Of a DNA stretch of 64,000 bases, positions 1-12,400 are shown piece by piece; positions within the stretch are counted from its first letter, which is position 1; each line of letters starts with the position of its first letter. Under the pieces are notes generated by a model, which saw only the letters and a program-made list of their open reading frames with translations, did not search any database and was not told the origin of the DNA. Source of the stretch: Pezicula radicicola (Eukaryota; Ascomycota; Leotiomycetes; Helotiales; Dermateaceae). The stretch is taken from contig PDUO01000012.1 of NCBI GenBank assembly GCA_003008705.1, positions 14,870-78,869 on the forward strand, in the 5' to 3' direction. A program made the translations under genes and the position numbers.

Positions 1-3000
1 AAAAAAAAATAAAAGGAAAAATAAACTTAAAAACTATTATAATTATAAAGACTCTTAATCTCTCTTTTTAATAAGTTAATTCTAATATTAATTTAATTAT
101 AACTAGTTTTAAAACTTTTAGAAACCTTTAAAAGAGTAATTAAAACTTTATTAAATCTTCTTTCTACTTTAGTTTTAAGAATAATAAGTTATTTATTAAT
201 ATTTCTAATACTATAAGTATTAAGGATTTTATTAAATTTAATCTAAAAATTAAATAAAAATATCTCTAACTTAATTAAATTAATATCTTTAAAGAGTTTT
301 CTTTAAATAATAAAAGGAATAAACTCTAAGTTAGTAGAGATAGTAATAATATTAAGGGTAGAGATAATAATAATATTTAAAATAGTTTTAATAGTAGTAG
401 TAACTTTTATAATAGTTTACTAGATATTATTAACCTTAGTAATAAAAGTTTTATTAATAGTATAAAGAATATAATATAAATTAAGAACTTCTTTAAACTA
501 TTTATAAATAACTAAGAGAGAAGAACTAAAGGTAATCTTAATATACTTCTTAATAAGGTAATTAGTATTAATAGTAATAAGGAGATATATATAAGGATTA
601 AAGATAGAATAATCTTTAGTAATTATTATAATTATATTAGTATAAAATTTAATAATAATATTTTTAAGATACTAAAGCTCTTCTTAAGTACCTTTAGAGA
701 CTTAATAAAAAAGATTAAAATAATATAAAAGAAGGGAAAAGACTTTAGAAAGAACTTAAAAGGAAAGAAAAGAGAAATAACTTATATTATTATAATACTT
801 AATATTATCTTTTCTACTTTTATAGAACTTATAAAGACTAATTTTACCTTATAACTATCTAGTTATATACTAGTAATAAGGTTTAAAAAAGAGTTATTTC
901 TTATAGAGAATATAAGACTCTTTATAAAGAATTTCTAAGTTTATCTTAATTAAAGTATTATAATCTAAAAGGTTTCCTTTTATTTTCTTCTTATTATCCT
1001 TAGAAAGTTATATATTAATAATATTATTATTAAACTTAAAGAAAACTTTCTAGTAATTATTTACTTTTCCCTTATCTTTAGATAAAGTAATAATCTCCTC
1101 CTCCTCTTCCTTATTATAATTCTCCTTCTTTAGAAATAATTCTAGAGATAAAGTAAGTTTATCTCTACTATTAAGAAACTTTATTTCTTTAATATTATTA
1201 TTATCTAAGGACTTAGAGCTATCTAATAAGATCTAAATAGTTTTATAACTAATAGTCTTAGAAGACTCTAATATAATAAAAGAGAGTAAGAAAAACTTAG
1301 AAAGAGTTTAGAATAAACTTAGTAAAGGAATATTAAATAATTAATAAGATAAGAAAGTCTTTAAAGAAGATAAGTAAGTAAATTAATATAACTTTTAAAG
1401 AGAAATTTAAAATAAGGAAAATAAATATATATAATAAAAGAAGAAGAAAAGAGAAGGGTATAAAAGACTTATAAGAAGATTAAAAGTATCTTTAAAATTT
1501 AAAGATTCTAGAGAAAAATCTAAATTAAAGATTTTAAGATTATTCTTCTTTAACTTTAAGGAATTACCTATCTTAAAAGATTTACTAAGCTTAGGGATCT
1601 TTTATAAAAGGGAAGAAAAGAAGTTAATTAATATAAGTAATAAATATTAGAAAGATAGATTAAGAAAAAGGAGATAATAATAATAATAAATAATAAAAAA
1701 GAGAAGAATAAAAGGATATAATAAGAAAAGAAAGGATATAATAATATTATAGATAATAAAGAAAAAGAGATAAAGAAAAAGAAGAGAAACTTATTATAGT
1801 ATTAATTAAACTATAAAGTAGTTTCTTTTAAAAAGATAATTAATATTTATATATTTAATATATATTAAGAAAGAAGAAGAGAAGGATATATAAAGAAGAT
1901 AATAAGAAAGAGGGAAAAGAGTAATAAAAAACCTTTAAAAGAGATAATAAAGATAAAAAAAATAATTTCTTTTTTAAAAAAGTATTATTAAAATTAATAG
2001 TTTTTTCTAAAGTAGAACTATACTTAGACTTCTTCTTTTTAAGAGTATTATAAAGGATATTAGAGATATTATACTTTAGAGATACTATTATAAAGGATAT
2101 ATTATAAGATTAAAGAGAAGAAAGAGTAGAAATATAAAAGAAATTATTTAAAGTTTAAAAAGAAAAGAAGAAGATCTAAAAAGGGAATAATAATAATAAT
2201 AATCTTTACTATAGTATAAAAAAGATAGAAGAAGTTAAATAAAAAAGAATAAATATATATTATTCTAGGGTTAATTAAAAATTTAAATTAATAAGTAATA
2301 TTATATCTAATTAGAAAAAGGAAGTTATTTAGAAATTTTAAAAGTTTTTAAAAAATTTTAAAATATATATAGAACTAAAAAAGAAAAGGTATAAGGGAGT
2401 AATAGATTAAGAAAGGTTATAAATAAGATAAATAATAATATTAGAAAAGAAAAGGAAACTTAATACTTAGTAACTATAATATATAAATTAATATTATAAA
2501 TAATAATAATAATAATAATAATAAAAAATAAAATAGAAAGTTATAAGATAATAAAAACCTAGTATTTAAAGTATAAAGTTTAATATTTTTAAGTAAGAGA
2601 AGAAGAGAAAGAAGAAGAGAAGAGGAATAGAGTATTTATACTATTATTACTATAGTCTAAAACTTAATAATATTATTATTTAATAGAACCTTTTATATAT
2701 TAAAGTTATTTCTTATATAAGAATAAACTTTTTAGTATAGTTAATAACTTAATTAATTAATAGATCTATAAAAGGTTTAATTATATTATAATATCTTATA
2801 TAATACTTTTTCTAAGGTATATAAACTATATATAAAATAAAGGAGAGTTATAATATTTATAAAGAATAAGAATTAGATAAGAATATACTAAATACTCTTA
2901 GCTAGCTCTAGGTTTTTATTTATTTTTTAAAAAGATATTATTAAAAATAATAGTTTATCTTAAAAAGATTTATATATTTTCTTTTATAAATATAAAAAAG

Positions 3001-4320
3001 AGAGAAAAATTAAGTAATAAAGAGAATAAGAGTATTATTTTATTTTTAATATAATAGTTTTTAAGGTTTTCTTTTTAAAATATATAAGAGAATATAATAA
3101 TTTTAATAAAAGATAAACTAGAGTAGAATTTTAGTTAAAAATTTTTTTTAATTATTTAAATATCTCTTTTAAAGACCTAAATAAGAGATATCTAATATTA
3201 CTTAAATAAGGGATATATATAATAAGAATAGTCTTAGACCTTTTATAATATACTTAGTTATTTATTTTTTCTATTCTAAACTAACCTTATAATATTTATA
3301 GATAAGACTTAAAAGGAGAGAAGATTATTAAATATCTATAATAATATTATTAAATAGATAATAGAGATATTATAACTCTAATAATTTATATATATTAGTT
3401 TTATTTTATTCTTTATCTATTTCTTATATAATTTATATACCTTTATACTCCTCTCTATACTATAAAAGAGAAGATAAAATACTAGAATATAATAGATTAA
3501 TATAATATAATTCTCCTATCTTAAAAGTAAGTAGAATAGACTTATATTTAAACTATAAATACTCTTAAATAATAGAATCTTAGAAGGAAGAAGTCTAGTA
3601 AATCTATAACTTAGAAGGTATTTTAGAAGAACTTAATAATAAAGAGAGAGAAAGGTAAGAGAGGTATTAATTTTATAAGATATTATTAAAAAGTTATTAT
3701 TCCTAAACTTATTCTATTTATAGATAAGCTTAATTCTCTACTAAATTAACTATCTTTCTATTTATAATAAGATAGTACTCTATCTTATATAAGTTAATAT
3801 ATAATATTATTACTTAAGTAAAAGAGTTATTTATTTTATAAATATATTAGAAATTTACTAAATATAAATATAATTAAATTAACTTAGATACTAATAATAA
3901 TAACTATTATAAATATATAGAATTAGTCTTATACTCTTAAATAGATAGAGAGAGTCTAGTACTCTAAATAGAAGAAAATAAACTAAGATATAATAAAGGG
4001 ATAAATAGAAAGATAAATAAAGATTAATTAGAGAGTTCTTAATAATAAGGGAGATAATTCATTTTATAGATAGAGTTTAATTTAAACTCTTAATTACTAT
4101 TTAAAATAAATATAATTATAAAGCTTTTAATAATTCTAGGTTATATATAAACTAGGTTTAATACTTAAAAATCTAACCTTTATACTCTAGTAATTACTTA
4201 CCTTTATATAAATACTTTAAGTAAAAGTTTTAATACTTTATATAAGGTTATCTTCTTATATATTACTTAGTAAATAACTTAGTTGTATTTAAAATATTTA
4301 TTAATATAGTTTAGTATTAG
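1..4320. repeat. RIP-saturated AT-rich block (degenerate repeat DNA)
   Basis: The block is almost pure A/T with scattered C and G. Reading line by line, I find no CpG, one CpA (about 4060) and one TpG (about 4283), while ApC, CpT, CpC, GpG and GpC all remain common. This is the signature of repeat-induced point mutation, which in Pezizomycotina converts CpA (and often CpG) to TpA on both strands of duplicated DNA. Stops are dense in all frames and no coding remnant can be identified, so the original element is unknown; a transposon is the usual source. Simple A/T triplet runs (for example near 2490-2525) lie within it. The block ends abruptly next to the galactosidase stop codon. Confidence 0.9.
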
Positions 4321-4327
4321 TAGTACT

Positions 4328-7300
4328 CTATGAGAATTGAGACCTCTCACTCCAGCCTGGCCTTAGATATCCTGCTGTAAACCCTGGGTCAAATGATGAT
4401 TCTACAACGCCTAGCACCTCCCAGCTAACTGTGATTCTTGCACCTTCTGCGCTTTGGGCCCAGACATTAATAGCTATAGTATTATCCCCATGATAATCTA
4501 GGATACCCGGAAAGACTATGTCCTCTAACGTTAGCTCGACCTCTTCGTTGAGGCAAAGACATGCTGCTTGGGCAACTAACCTGGAAACACAACTTGATTC
4601 CCAATGTGCGGCACGAATTTCCCAAACATGTAACCATTGACATATAACTGTGCTCGAAGTTTGGATCCTACTGGGGCATGTAACCCAAGTCCAAGAGACA
4701 CATCAAGACCAAGGGGGATATCCAGGGGAACCACCGTGCGATAGAATCTCGCCCCCGCCTCTTCAATTCCAGAGCTTGGAGTGCTTTGTTGCCAGCTACT
4801 GTCGTTGAACCCAGGAAGATGCCAACCAAGTCGTTCGGCGTGCAGTCCACCCTCGTTATATGGGCCCCGGACAGGATCAATATTATCTTCGCCGCCAGCA
4901 TTGCCTGTTACCACCCATGACGTGAAATTACTAGTGAAATCGGTGCCTCCTAGAAGCGTAGCATTTAGTATACCGCGTGGGTTTAGGGTTCCAGTGGTTT
5001 CATCTTTGCCCATATGGTCTTGTATGACAAATAGCACATTGTCAGAAGCTGTATTCAAAGTCGCATTAGCGAAAGAGAGTGTTAGTGCGCCTGATGTGAT
5101 AGCTGTGGTTCCTAGCCAGGAGCCGATAAAGTCGCCATTCAGGAACGCGCTCCATCCACTTAGATGCATGTTAGTTTCATAACACAGGTCTGGCAGAGAG
5201 AACCTTGCCTCGATGTGCCCCCAATGATATTAAGATACAACCCCTCTACTGTGCTACCAAAGAACCTCCCACGCCAGAGAATATTGCCTGTATGGTAGCC
5301 TGGTAGTGAATGGGGTCAACATCTGTTTTAGAATCTAGGACTTTTAACTGACCGTATTCATCGGCATAAAGGACTGGGTAGGTAGCTGGAGGTGATGGAT
5401 TAGATGTACTCGAATGATTGGCAACTGCAAAATTTAGTATCGGTAAGTATCGAGAGAGGATTGTGCAGTCCTACCTGTCCACTTTGAATCGTCGTACTTG
5501 GGGTCACGTTCTGGCATACCATCATTTACCCTCCAAGCATCAAGGGCAGGGAGAATGGTTAAGATGGATTCTATCGAATGATCAGACGCTCGAAGTTTAC
5601 TAGTGATACTGCCATATGATGTCTTTGATGCCTGTAGTTTCTGGCCGTTTACAGAGACAGACCCAACTGATGGTGGTGCAAATAGCTCAATCTCAGACTC
5701 CTTAGACCAGTCACCAGTTACATGTATGCAGCTATTTTCCACAGTAACACCCCTTACTAGGTATAGGCCCTGCACGACGACTTAGACTACTTAGCGATGA
5801 TTGAGCAGAATTGAAAGTATGAGTCTTATACATACCGGTAGAATTGTCCGGAGAATACGGATCATTGGTTAGGCTAGGCATCCATGTATAATAAGCAGCA
5901 GATCTGTCCATGACAACAACTTGGATGCCGTTATCATACTCAAAAACCGATGTACCACTAGACTGGGTGAAGGACGTGATAAGCCCTTCCTCTGTCGGGT
6001 TGAACTGGACGTCGGAGCAATTGGTGCATTTACTGATAACTCCAAAATTTGATCCAGTAAGCAAAAACTCGCCGCTTTCCCCAGTTGGCACCCATAGGAA
6101 CAAAATTGTACGATCCTCTAATGTAGAGAGTGTAAGTATCTCCGCTGTCGAATAAACCAGTTTTGCCGGACCTATGGGAAAATCGGTAACAATTATCTTC
6201 GATTGGCGACCATCAAGAACAATATCCTGCGCATACTTTGGAATAGTTCTACAGTCAGAAACTTAAAATTAGTGAGTTACTCGACCATGATTTAGGAGTA
6301 ATGACTAGAAAGACGGAAAGGGGCAATTCTGCTTTGCGAAATCGAGTTCGTACAAGTTACCCAGAGAGGTGGAGACGTCTAATTTAAAACTGGTGCTATT
6401 AGTCGATGGCGATGATGTCTGAACTGTCACATAAAATGCCCCATTTGTGTCCGGATTTCGAAGTTCTGTCGTATATACTAATGGCGTCGAGGCGTAGCTT
6501 GTACTGTTTGCTATGAGATCAACTTTTGTCAAACACCGGGCTACGCGGAGGAATTGGCCAAACAGTTTTGTTTCGTAATACTTATCGCTGATAATTCGAC
6601 TTTCACCTTTTCGAAGTCAGCATGTTCTTGCTCTAAAGGGTGTGACGGACTAATTGGAGCACTATAATCGTAACTCGTCGCTACAGTTGGCATTGGAAGC
6701 CCACCTAGTTACCATAATGCGTCAGCAAAACCCTCAGATCGTCCCCACTTTGTGAAAGTCTAGCAGACTAACCCCTGGGTTGTGATATAACAGTTAGCTA
6801 AATACACTGGCATCAGCCAATATATCACTTACCAACTGGTTCCGCCAAAAGCCATATAGACGTTCATGGCCGAAACCTTTTCAGCAATATTATGTCTGTA
6901 ATACACGTTGACCCAGTCGGGACCTGTATTGCTCGTACTTCAAGAGGTTACTGTCAAAGTCACAAGGCGTCTAATCTGACTAATACTTTACATACCAGCC
7001 ACCTTGAGGACCACCCCATGGATTGTAGCTACCCCCTTCTAATGGCCAGAAAAAGGTAGTTAGTCTACTTGATCTAAACATTATAGGTAACTCAAGTATG
7101 TTTTAGGAGCAATAGGTATATTTGAATACAGAAGGGGCAAATTTACTCTAAGAACTTAAGACGTACGGAATTCGGCTAAGAATGATGGCTGCGTAGGTGC
7201 TACTTGCTGGAAATTTGCAAAGTAATCAAAGAGTGTGAAGTCAGGCACTGCTCCATTCGTTCCAATGCACTCTGTGAGGTTGCAGCTCCAACACGAAGGA

Positions 7301-8593
7301 TATCTGTACAGCAAATATGCTATCGGTTAAAACAGAAATATACGTACGACATCTAGAAAGCAAGATAATTTTACTTACGAGTCCAATCCATAGATATCCA
7401 CGTTACCCCCCTCACTGCTGTAATCCTGTGACCAAGACTTGCTGTTCATGTTTGGATTGTTAGCAATGAATGGAATATTTACGCCGCTTGAGCGTGCTGC
7501 CTGTTCCAGAAGCTCCATGTATGCGATTGCAGTGTCGTTTGGTGTCTTAGTATCGGCGTCAATGAATTGTTCGCCGTATTCATTCTCAATCTGGTATATG
7601 AAGACATTGCCGCCGTTACTAACTTGATGTTCGGCGATGATCTGTGACATCCTAGTGAAGTATGGCGTCCACGCCTCGGTATATCGTGTATCATTATTTC
7701 TCAGTGTACCATATTCCCCCGTCGTTAGCCAACCTGGAAATCCACCTCCAGTAGCTTCGGCGTTGATGTATGGCCCTGGTCGAAAGAGGACGTACAAGCC
7801 AACTTCTTTCGCTATTTCAAAAAGCCTAGTGAAATTATGAGCACCTGTAAAAAATTAGCCGTAAAAACTTCATGTTCTCTCAAGAAGGTCTATCTATAAG
7901 AGAGACCCAGGTGGTAAAAGATGCTGCTCCCAACTTGAATTGCTTTACCATTTTCAAAATCCAGTGTGCCGCTCTTTGCGCTGTGGTAGCCTGGTCCTCT
8001 CTGTTAGAAATATAGTATCCAGGTAGTTATAGAAGTGGATATTGCCTCACCCCAGTTTGCATAAAAACTAACAGTGTTGAAGCTGTGGACGTTAGACACC
8101 CAAGAAGCTATAGGCTGGATGCATGAACGAGACCAATATCGTACCCAACAGCTTTGACCTTTTGTAGGATATCGATCCAAATCTCGGGGACTGGAAGGCA
8201 GACTTGTCATTAGCTACATTGCCCAGAAATTTCAGGAGCACGGTTTAATTATTCATAGAAGTGAAATTTCACTTAGACTTCTTGACTTACCAGGGGCTCG
8301 CCAATAATGCATCTAGTAGAAGTTAGAACGTTGCCCGCCCAAAGAAAGAATCTAATGGATCTTACCTCCCCTGACCAAATGAATAGTCTTTGCCCTTTGA
8401 TAATGTAGCTGTAATGATCCCTATTATATTTCAAGTTGATTAGATGCTTATTATTATATCGAAACATCAATACACACCATTCAACGACAGAGTTGAGACC
8501 ATCGGAATGCAATGGCCACTGTTCCTGCGCTGTGACTGAGCACACGGCCCATATCTGCAGCAATATTGTCGCGATACAAAAAGTGAACTTCAT
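4328..8593 (-). CDS. secreted GH35 beta-galactosidase, 19 exons, 1004 aa
   Basis: Predicted to hydrolyse terminal beta-D-galactose from plant cell-wall or other galactosides outside the cell. The start at 8593 gives a signal peptide ([13 protein letters not shown] then a small-residue cleavage area near residue 23). The GH35 TIM barrel follows: [17 protein letters not shown], then IENEYG with the acid/base Glu near residue 192, and [14 protein letters not shown] with the probable nucleophile near residue 304; beta-sandwich and jelly-roll domains run to the stop at 4328. Exons (minus): 8593-8478, 8420-8366, 8312-8291, 8190-8145, 8082-8051, 7990-7949, 7844-7379, 7303-7167, 7038-6996, 6931-6833, 6774-6773, 6704-6651, 6606-6354, 6248-5836, 5780-5475, 5424-5353, 5299-5209, 5158-4581, 4515-4328. 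These total 3015 nt, in frame throughout, so the gene is intact despite adjoining RIP DNA. Oddities: a 2-nt exon, a GC-AG intron (5208-5159), and introns shared in sequence with the permease gene. The weakest junctions are 6995-6932 and 4580-4516. Confidence 0.88.
5159..5208 (-). other. GC-AG intron in the galactosidase gene
   Basis: The donor reads GAG|GCAAGG, the classic strong GC donor, and the acceptor is ATCTAAG with branch ACTAAC. Using it joins TCGAG to TGGATGG in frame. The only nearby GT donor (CAAG|GTTCTC, 3 nt inside) shifts the frame to a stop, so the GC donor is required. Confidence 0.8.
6249..6353 (-). repeat. possible introner-like intron (galactosidase intron 13, 105 nt)
   Basis: The intron carries GCAGAATTGCCC followed downstream by AATCATGGTCGAGTAACTC. 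Permease intron 32999-32876 has GCAGAATTGCTC and then AATCATGTTTGAGTTACTC in the same order. The match is patchier than between the best pair, so this is a weaker family member. Confidence 0.5.
6705..6832 (-). other. two introns separated by 2 nt (micro-exon or stwintron)
   Basis: Sense strand: exon 10 ends at 6833. Intron 6832-6775 (GTAAGT...CCCAG, branch GCTAAC) is followed by only two bases, GG (6774-6773). A second intron, 6772-6705 (GTTAGT...ACTAG, branch GCTGAC), then begins. Removing both gives the codons for GGTSWGGLPMP, which is what the GH35 family expects. Removing either alone, or the whole block from the first donor to the last acceptor, loses the frame. The two introns must therefore be excised consecutively, as in a spliceosomal twin intron, or a 2-nt exon must be recognised. 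Confidence 0.7.
7039..7166 (-). repeat. introner-like intron (galactosidase intron 8, 128 nt)
   Basis: On the sense strand this intron runs GTACGT...TTAG and can be aligned over its whole length with permease intron 31852-31723. Both have an AAGTTCT...GAGTAAATTTGCC block near the donor, a TTGCTCCT block in the middle, and TTGAG(T/C)TAC then AAGTA(G/A)ACTAACT before the acceptor. ACTAAC is the likely branch site. The host genes are unrelated, so the similarity is not due to gene duplication. Confidence 0.75.
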
Positions 8594-8660
8594 GATTGTA
8601 TTATGATTCACGGAGGAGGCCGTTCTGATGAACTCTAAAGAAAGAGTTCAAGTCTAGGAA

Positions 8661-8668
8661 TATATATA
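8661..8668 (-). promoter_or_regulatory. candidate TATA box of the galactosidase gene
   Basis: TATATATA lies about 68 nt upstream of the galactosidase ATG at 8593 and reads the same on both strands. Its distance from the start fits a fungal core promoter with a short leader. Only position and composition support it. Confidence 0.4.
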
Positions 8669-9016
8669 CTGCTATACAACGCTACTGTAAAATCGGTTGT
8701 ATCTATCCCACTAAACTCTACTCGACTACTGGTGGAGAAACTTGCTACTGCGGGGTATTGTGCTGTTCGAACGGTGAAGGCTCGTTACTAGGGATGTTTG
8801 TAGAAGATGACGGCTGTCGCTAACAAAATTAATTTAAGCGGACCACCAAACGAGAGATTATCGGACCATTTCCAACCGATGACTTCTTATGTGACTATGG
8901 CTAGCCTTTGCGCACGCTAATTGGGGAAATGGCATGGCCAAACAGCAATTACCATATTAATTGTTTTTTATGAGATCATTTTTGAACGGCTATCTATTAA
9001 GGATATAAGAGACGGA

Positions 9017-9080
9017 ACTTGAGTAACTCACTTGATTTTACCCGGGTAAACCGCTTAGTTCTGAGTAACTCACTTACCCC
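9017..9080. repeat. dispersed repeat block with direct repeats and a palindrome
   Basis: The block has GAGTAACTCACTT twice (9021-9033 and 9063-9075) around the 14-bp perfect palindrome TTTACCCGGGTAAA. The 19-mer ACTTGAGTAACTCACTTGA at 9017-9035 recurs identically at 32260-32278, inside a permease intron. There it is again near a GGTTTACCCCGGGT block. This looks like a relic of a small dispersed element or MITE; no target-site duplication was established. Confidence 0.6.
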
Positions 9081-9466
9081 AATGAAAATGATATCTTACA
9101 AACCCACTCGTACTGTGGTACCCCGTTGCGGACTGACACCATCATTCCAGATTCCAGATATCGCAGCCAAGGTAAAGTACCAAGCGTTAACCCCTTGCAC
9201 TCGCATCTTTCTTCTGCACACGAGCCTAGACTTGTAGTCGTCGTGACATGGGGTTATGGGAAGAGGTAGAAAAAGAATTTCCGAATGTACAGGAAGAAAT
9301 GTTTTCGCTGTCGCCAAAGAAATGCTATCACAGATCCTCCGCTTGCAAGATGCTAATACCAGTTCCAAACTCCTTTAAGAGGGTCCCCATAAAACTAGCC
9401 GTGTATCAAACATCCTCCCATAGAGTACATTTATAACATGGAACTATGCGATATAAACATCCACGA

Positions 9467-12400
9467 TCAGGGTTGGCCACCAAGCAGTTGGATACAATTC
9501 GTTAGTAGAAGCGCAGCTTCATGAAGCAGCTCCCATCGAGTCTTTTCAAAAACTGCACGCAATACCATCAGCATCCCGGTGCAACCATTGAAGCCTCGCA
9601 TCTCCTTAAGATCCTCAGGTGATCTTACTCCACCTAGTCTTCGTAGGTACGATCGCATATCGCGCACTTGATCCTTGAAATCATAAATGGCTGGAGTAGG
9701 GGCCGTGGTCGGACCTTCCAAGGCATATCCGTAGCACCAGATGATCAAAGCCGCAAAGTACATGACCCATGGCCGGTTAAGGAGGACATCGTCTCGCGCT
9801 GAATACCCGAAAGGAGGATCGGAATGCTCGAATTGCCGAGAATTCTGTTGCTCTGCGCCCTCAGGTAAAAGTGTGGTGCAGAGAAAACGGAGAGCGTACC
9901 AGGTTGCGTCTCGAGCTTTCGCAGTAGGGGCCCATTGGTCCTTCATCCGGCGTTGCGCACTGTTGAGATCTTGGGATCCAATTGTACGACCAAGAAGCCG
10001 CTTAGCTCTGGCAAATATTTGGCAGTCAACAATGTCAACGTGCATTGCCATATGCGCCAGATGATGAAGAACCGTCCTGCTCTCGAAAACTACATTTTCT
10101 TCCTTCTCCTTGGAGTATACATAAGGCCCGGGAATGTGCTCTGTTTGACGTACTAGAGATCGGTCGAAATCCTGTTTCCATAGATCAAATGCTCTTGTGA
10201 GAGACCCTCTCCACTTGTCTCGTCCACCTAATGCTTGGGAGACGCCAAGAGAGTTCACTTGGAGGTCGCGTTGATTCATATGCCAACTGACACTGAGTAA
10301 CCCGGCCATCAAAATAGTTCTCCCAAATGAGTTAGTGCGGACTTCCTGTCCATTGAGTGTTCGCTTCAGGCCCTCCAAAAAAGAAATGGGCTTCACCCCA
10401 TTAGCGTGTAGGCTGGCCTCGATCCTCCCCACCTCAGCACTGTTAGTAGCGGTCCAAAGCGCTTCATCACATGGTAATGGAAGACGCATCTCATGAGCTA
10501 CCATTACTGTGGAATGCCCAAACATGGTAGCGTGTGTCGAGTCAATTACGAACGCAGCAAATGCGGCGCGGCGGGTCGCTTCATTGGTGATCCAATGATT
10601 CCACCACTCGTCAGGAGTGTTGGCCCCAGAAGTTGAAGACTGACGAGATCCATTCGGGCCCTGTTTATCGTCCCTCACGCTCGGAGGAGAGTCCAGAGCA
10701 GATCTACCAATTAATGAACTCCCACGACGCATTAATGTGATAGTCGTCGCATGATGTATGTGAGATCTCTCATGCAAAGCCCGAGTCGAGTACATCTTTT
10801 CATAGAGTTCTAGGAGCAGAAGAGCTTGAAAGACCCAAAGTTTTGCTGGTGGTCGAAAATGGTAATCGCTGAAAATTTCCCACCTGAGATGCCAAGCCAA
10901 GAAGTTGGAAAGTTCCGCGCCTGCCTGAGTCACCTCATGCCCATGCATCTTGTCGAGACAGGAAGCGCCAATTGCCATCATTGCAATCAATAGAAGATTT
11001 GGGGTCTTGTCTGGAGAGAAGGTAGGTTTGTGTACTATGAGAATCCATTAGTATCCATGTACCAAATGCTTACCAGCTGAAATGGAAAATACTGACAAAT
11101 TGGGACCTGTTCGCTGAAGTGATACCAATAGCTTCCTATGTAGGTCTGCATCATCTTGCGACTCATCATATGACGATTATCACTGCGGTCACCGTCGAGA
11201 AGTGCCTCTTTCTGCCTTGCGACTGGTGCGTGGTCAGTCTCATTAAATCGCTCTTTGATTAGATCAATGATTGTTTGACTCTTTTCTTCTGAAAGAACAG
11301 TCTCTGGCAAAGTCGTATCTAGTAAACTCGTCACAGCCATAGGATGTGGTTGCTGAAGATGATTTGGAGGGAAGAATCCGCCAAGATTCATGTCATTAGC
11401 AAAGTATGGTAGGTACTGATTCTGAGCATCGGGATAGCTATAGCTCACATTAGCAAGTGTAGCATTCAAGATATTGCCCACGTAGCACAATCTAGAAGGA
11501 CTTAACTTACTTTGCATAGCCCTGCTGGCCCATGTGGCCCATTGTTGAGGGATTATCTAACTGCTGACCACTGAATAGATATGCAACAAAATCTTCGGGA
11601 ATGGCAAATGGGGAGCGGCTATAACCTTCACCACCAAAAACTGGCATGGTATTTGGTGCAGTCATTTGATCTAGGAGCATCATGTCGGGCCCCGATTGTT
11701 GATTGGGGTAGTCCAAGGACATTGATGTTGGGTAGGTAATGGTTGAGGAGGAGTCAGCGTCCAGATCCCGTGAGGCAGCTGTAGTCGAAGGCGTACTAGA
11801 GTAGCTAGGAGGAGGTAAAGAGAATGGCGTAAAATTCTGTTGGCTCACGAAAGGTAGCTGCGGGCTTGCTTGGTTATTGTGGTAGGCCTGGTTTCCGGAT
11901 GCCCCTGATAGCAGACCGTATGGTCCGACCGACGCCTGCAAAGGTGGCCGAACAAAGTCTGCCGACTTTGTATCAGATACTCCAAAGCTCGAATGACGTT
12001 GTGCTCTGCTGATGGAGACATTTTGGGGTGACTCGTGGCTTCTGGAGATGCTGTCGCTATTGGACCGCTTGAAAGCACCGGCATGCCCTGGGATTTCTTC
12101 CCCTTGTACTATGCCCGTAGAAGCATACGCCCGAGACGATGGCCTTGTTACAGGCGAGTACGGGTGGCTGGCGTTGCCGTCTTGAGGCGACCGATATTGA
12201 AGATAGTTTGTGTGTGATTTGGGTCCAGCGAGGCCGGGCCTCATGACCTCTGGAGATGAGGAACCATGATCCAGAAACGCCTTGTTATTATCATTGCTAG
12301 TCTCGGAGCTGTGACGAAGCATAGAATCCTTTCGGTTGAGTTGTGAACCTTTGGACGTATGTCTGTCTCTATGTCGGTTACACAGATCCAGCCGGACAAA

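Larger units (their letters stand above)
8594..9466. other. intergenic: galactosidase promoter and C2H2 gene 3' flank
   Basis: No gene was recognised. It holds the galactosidase upstream region, including AT-rich DNA near 8940-9000, and the 3' flank of the C2H2 regulator. The notable content is the repeat block at 9017-9080, listed separately. Confidence 0.6.

Noticed and set aside
1..4320. Centromeric or mitochondrial-derived AT-rich DNA
   Set aside because: Loss of CpA/TpG/CpG with retention of other C contexts is specific to RIP. No mitochondrial genes or satellite periodicity were seen.
4328..8611. Galactosidase as a broken or RIP-mutated pseudogene
   Set aside because: The many short open pieces and apparent stops on the minus strand are all explained by introns. 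The 19 exons sum to 3015 nt with every phase matching and both catalytic Glu regions intact.
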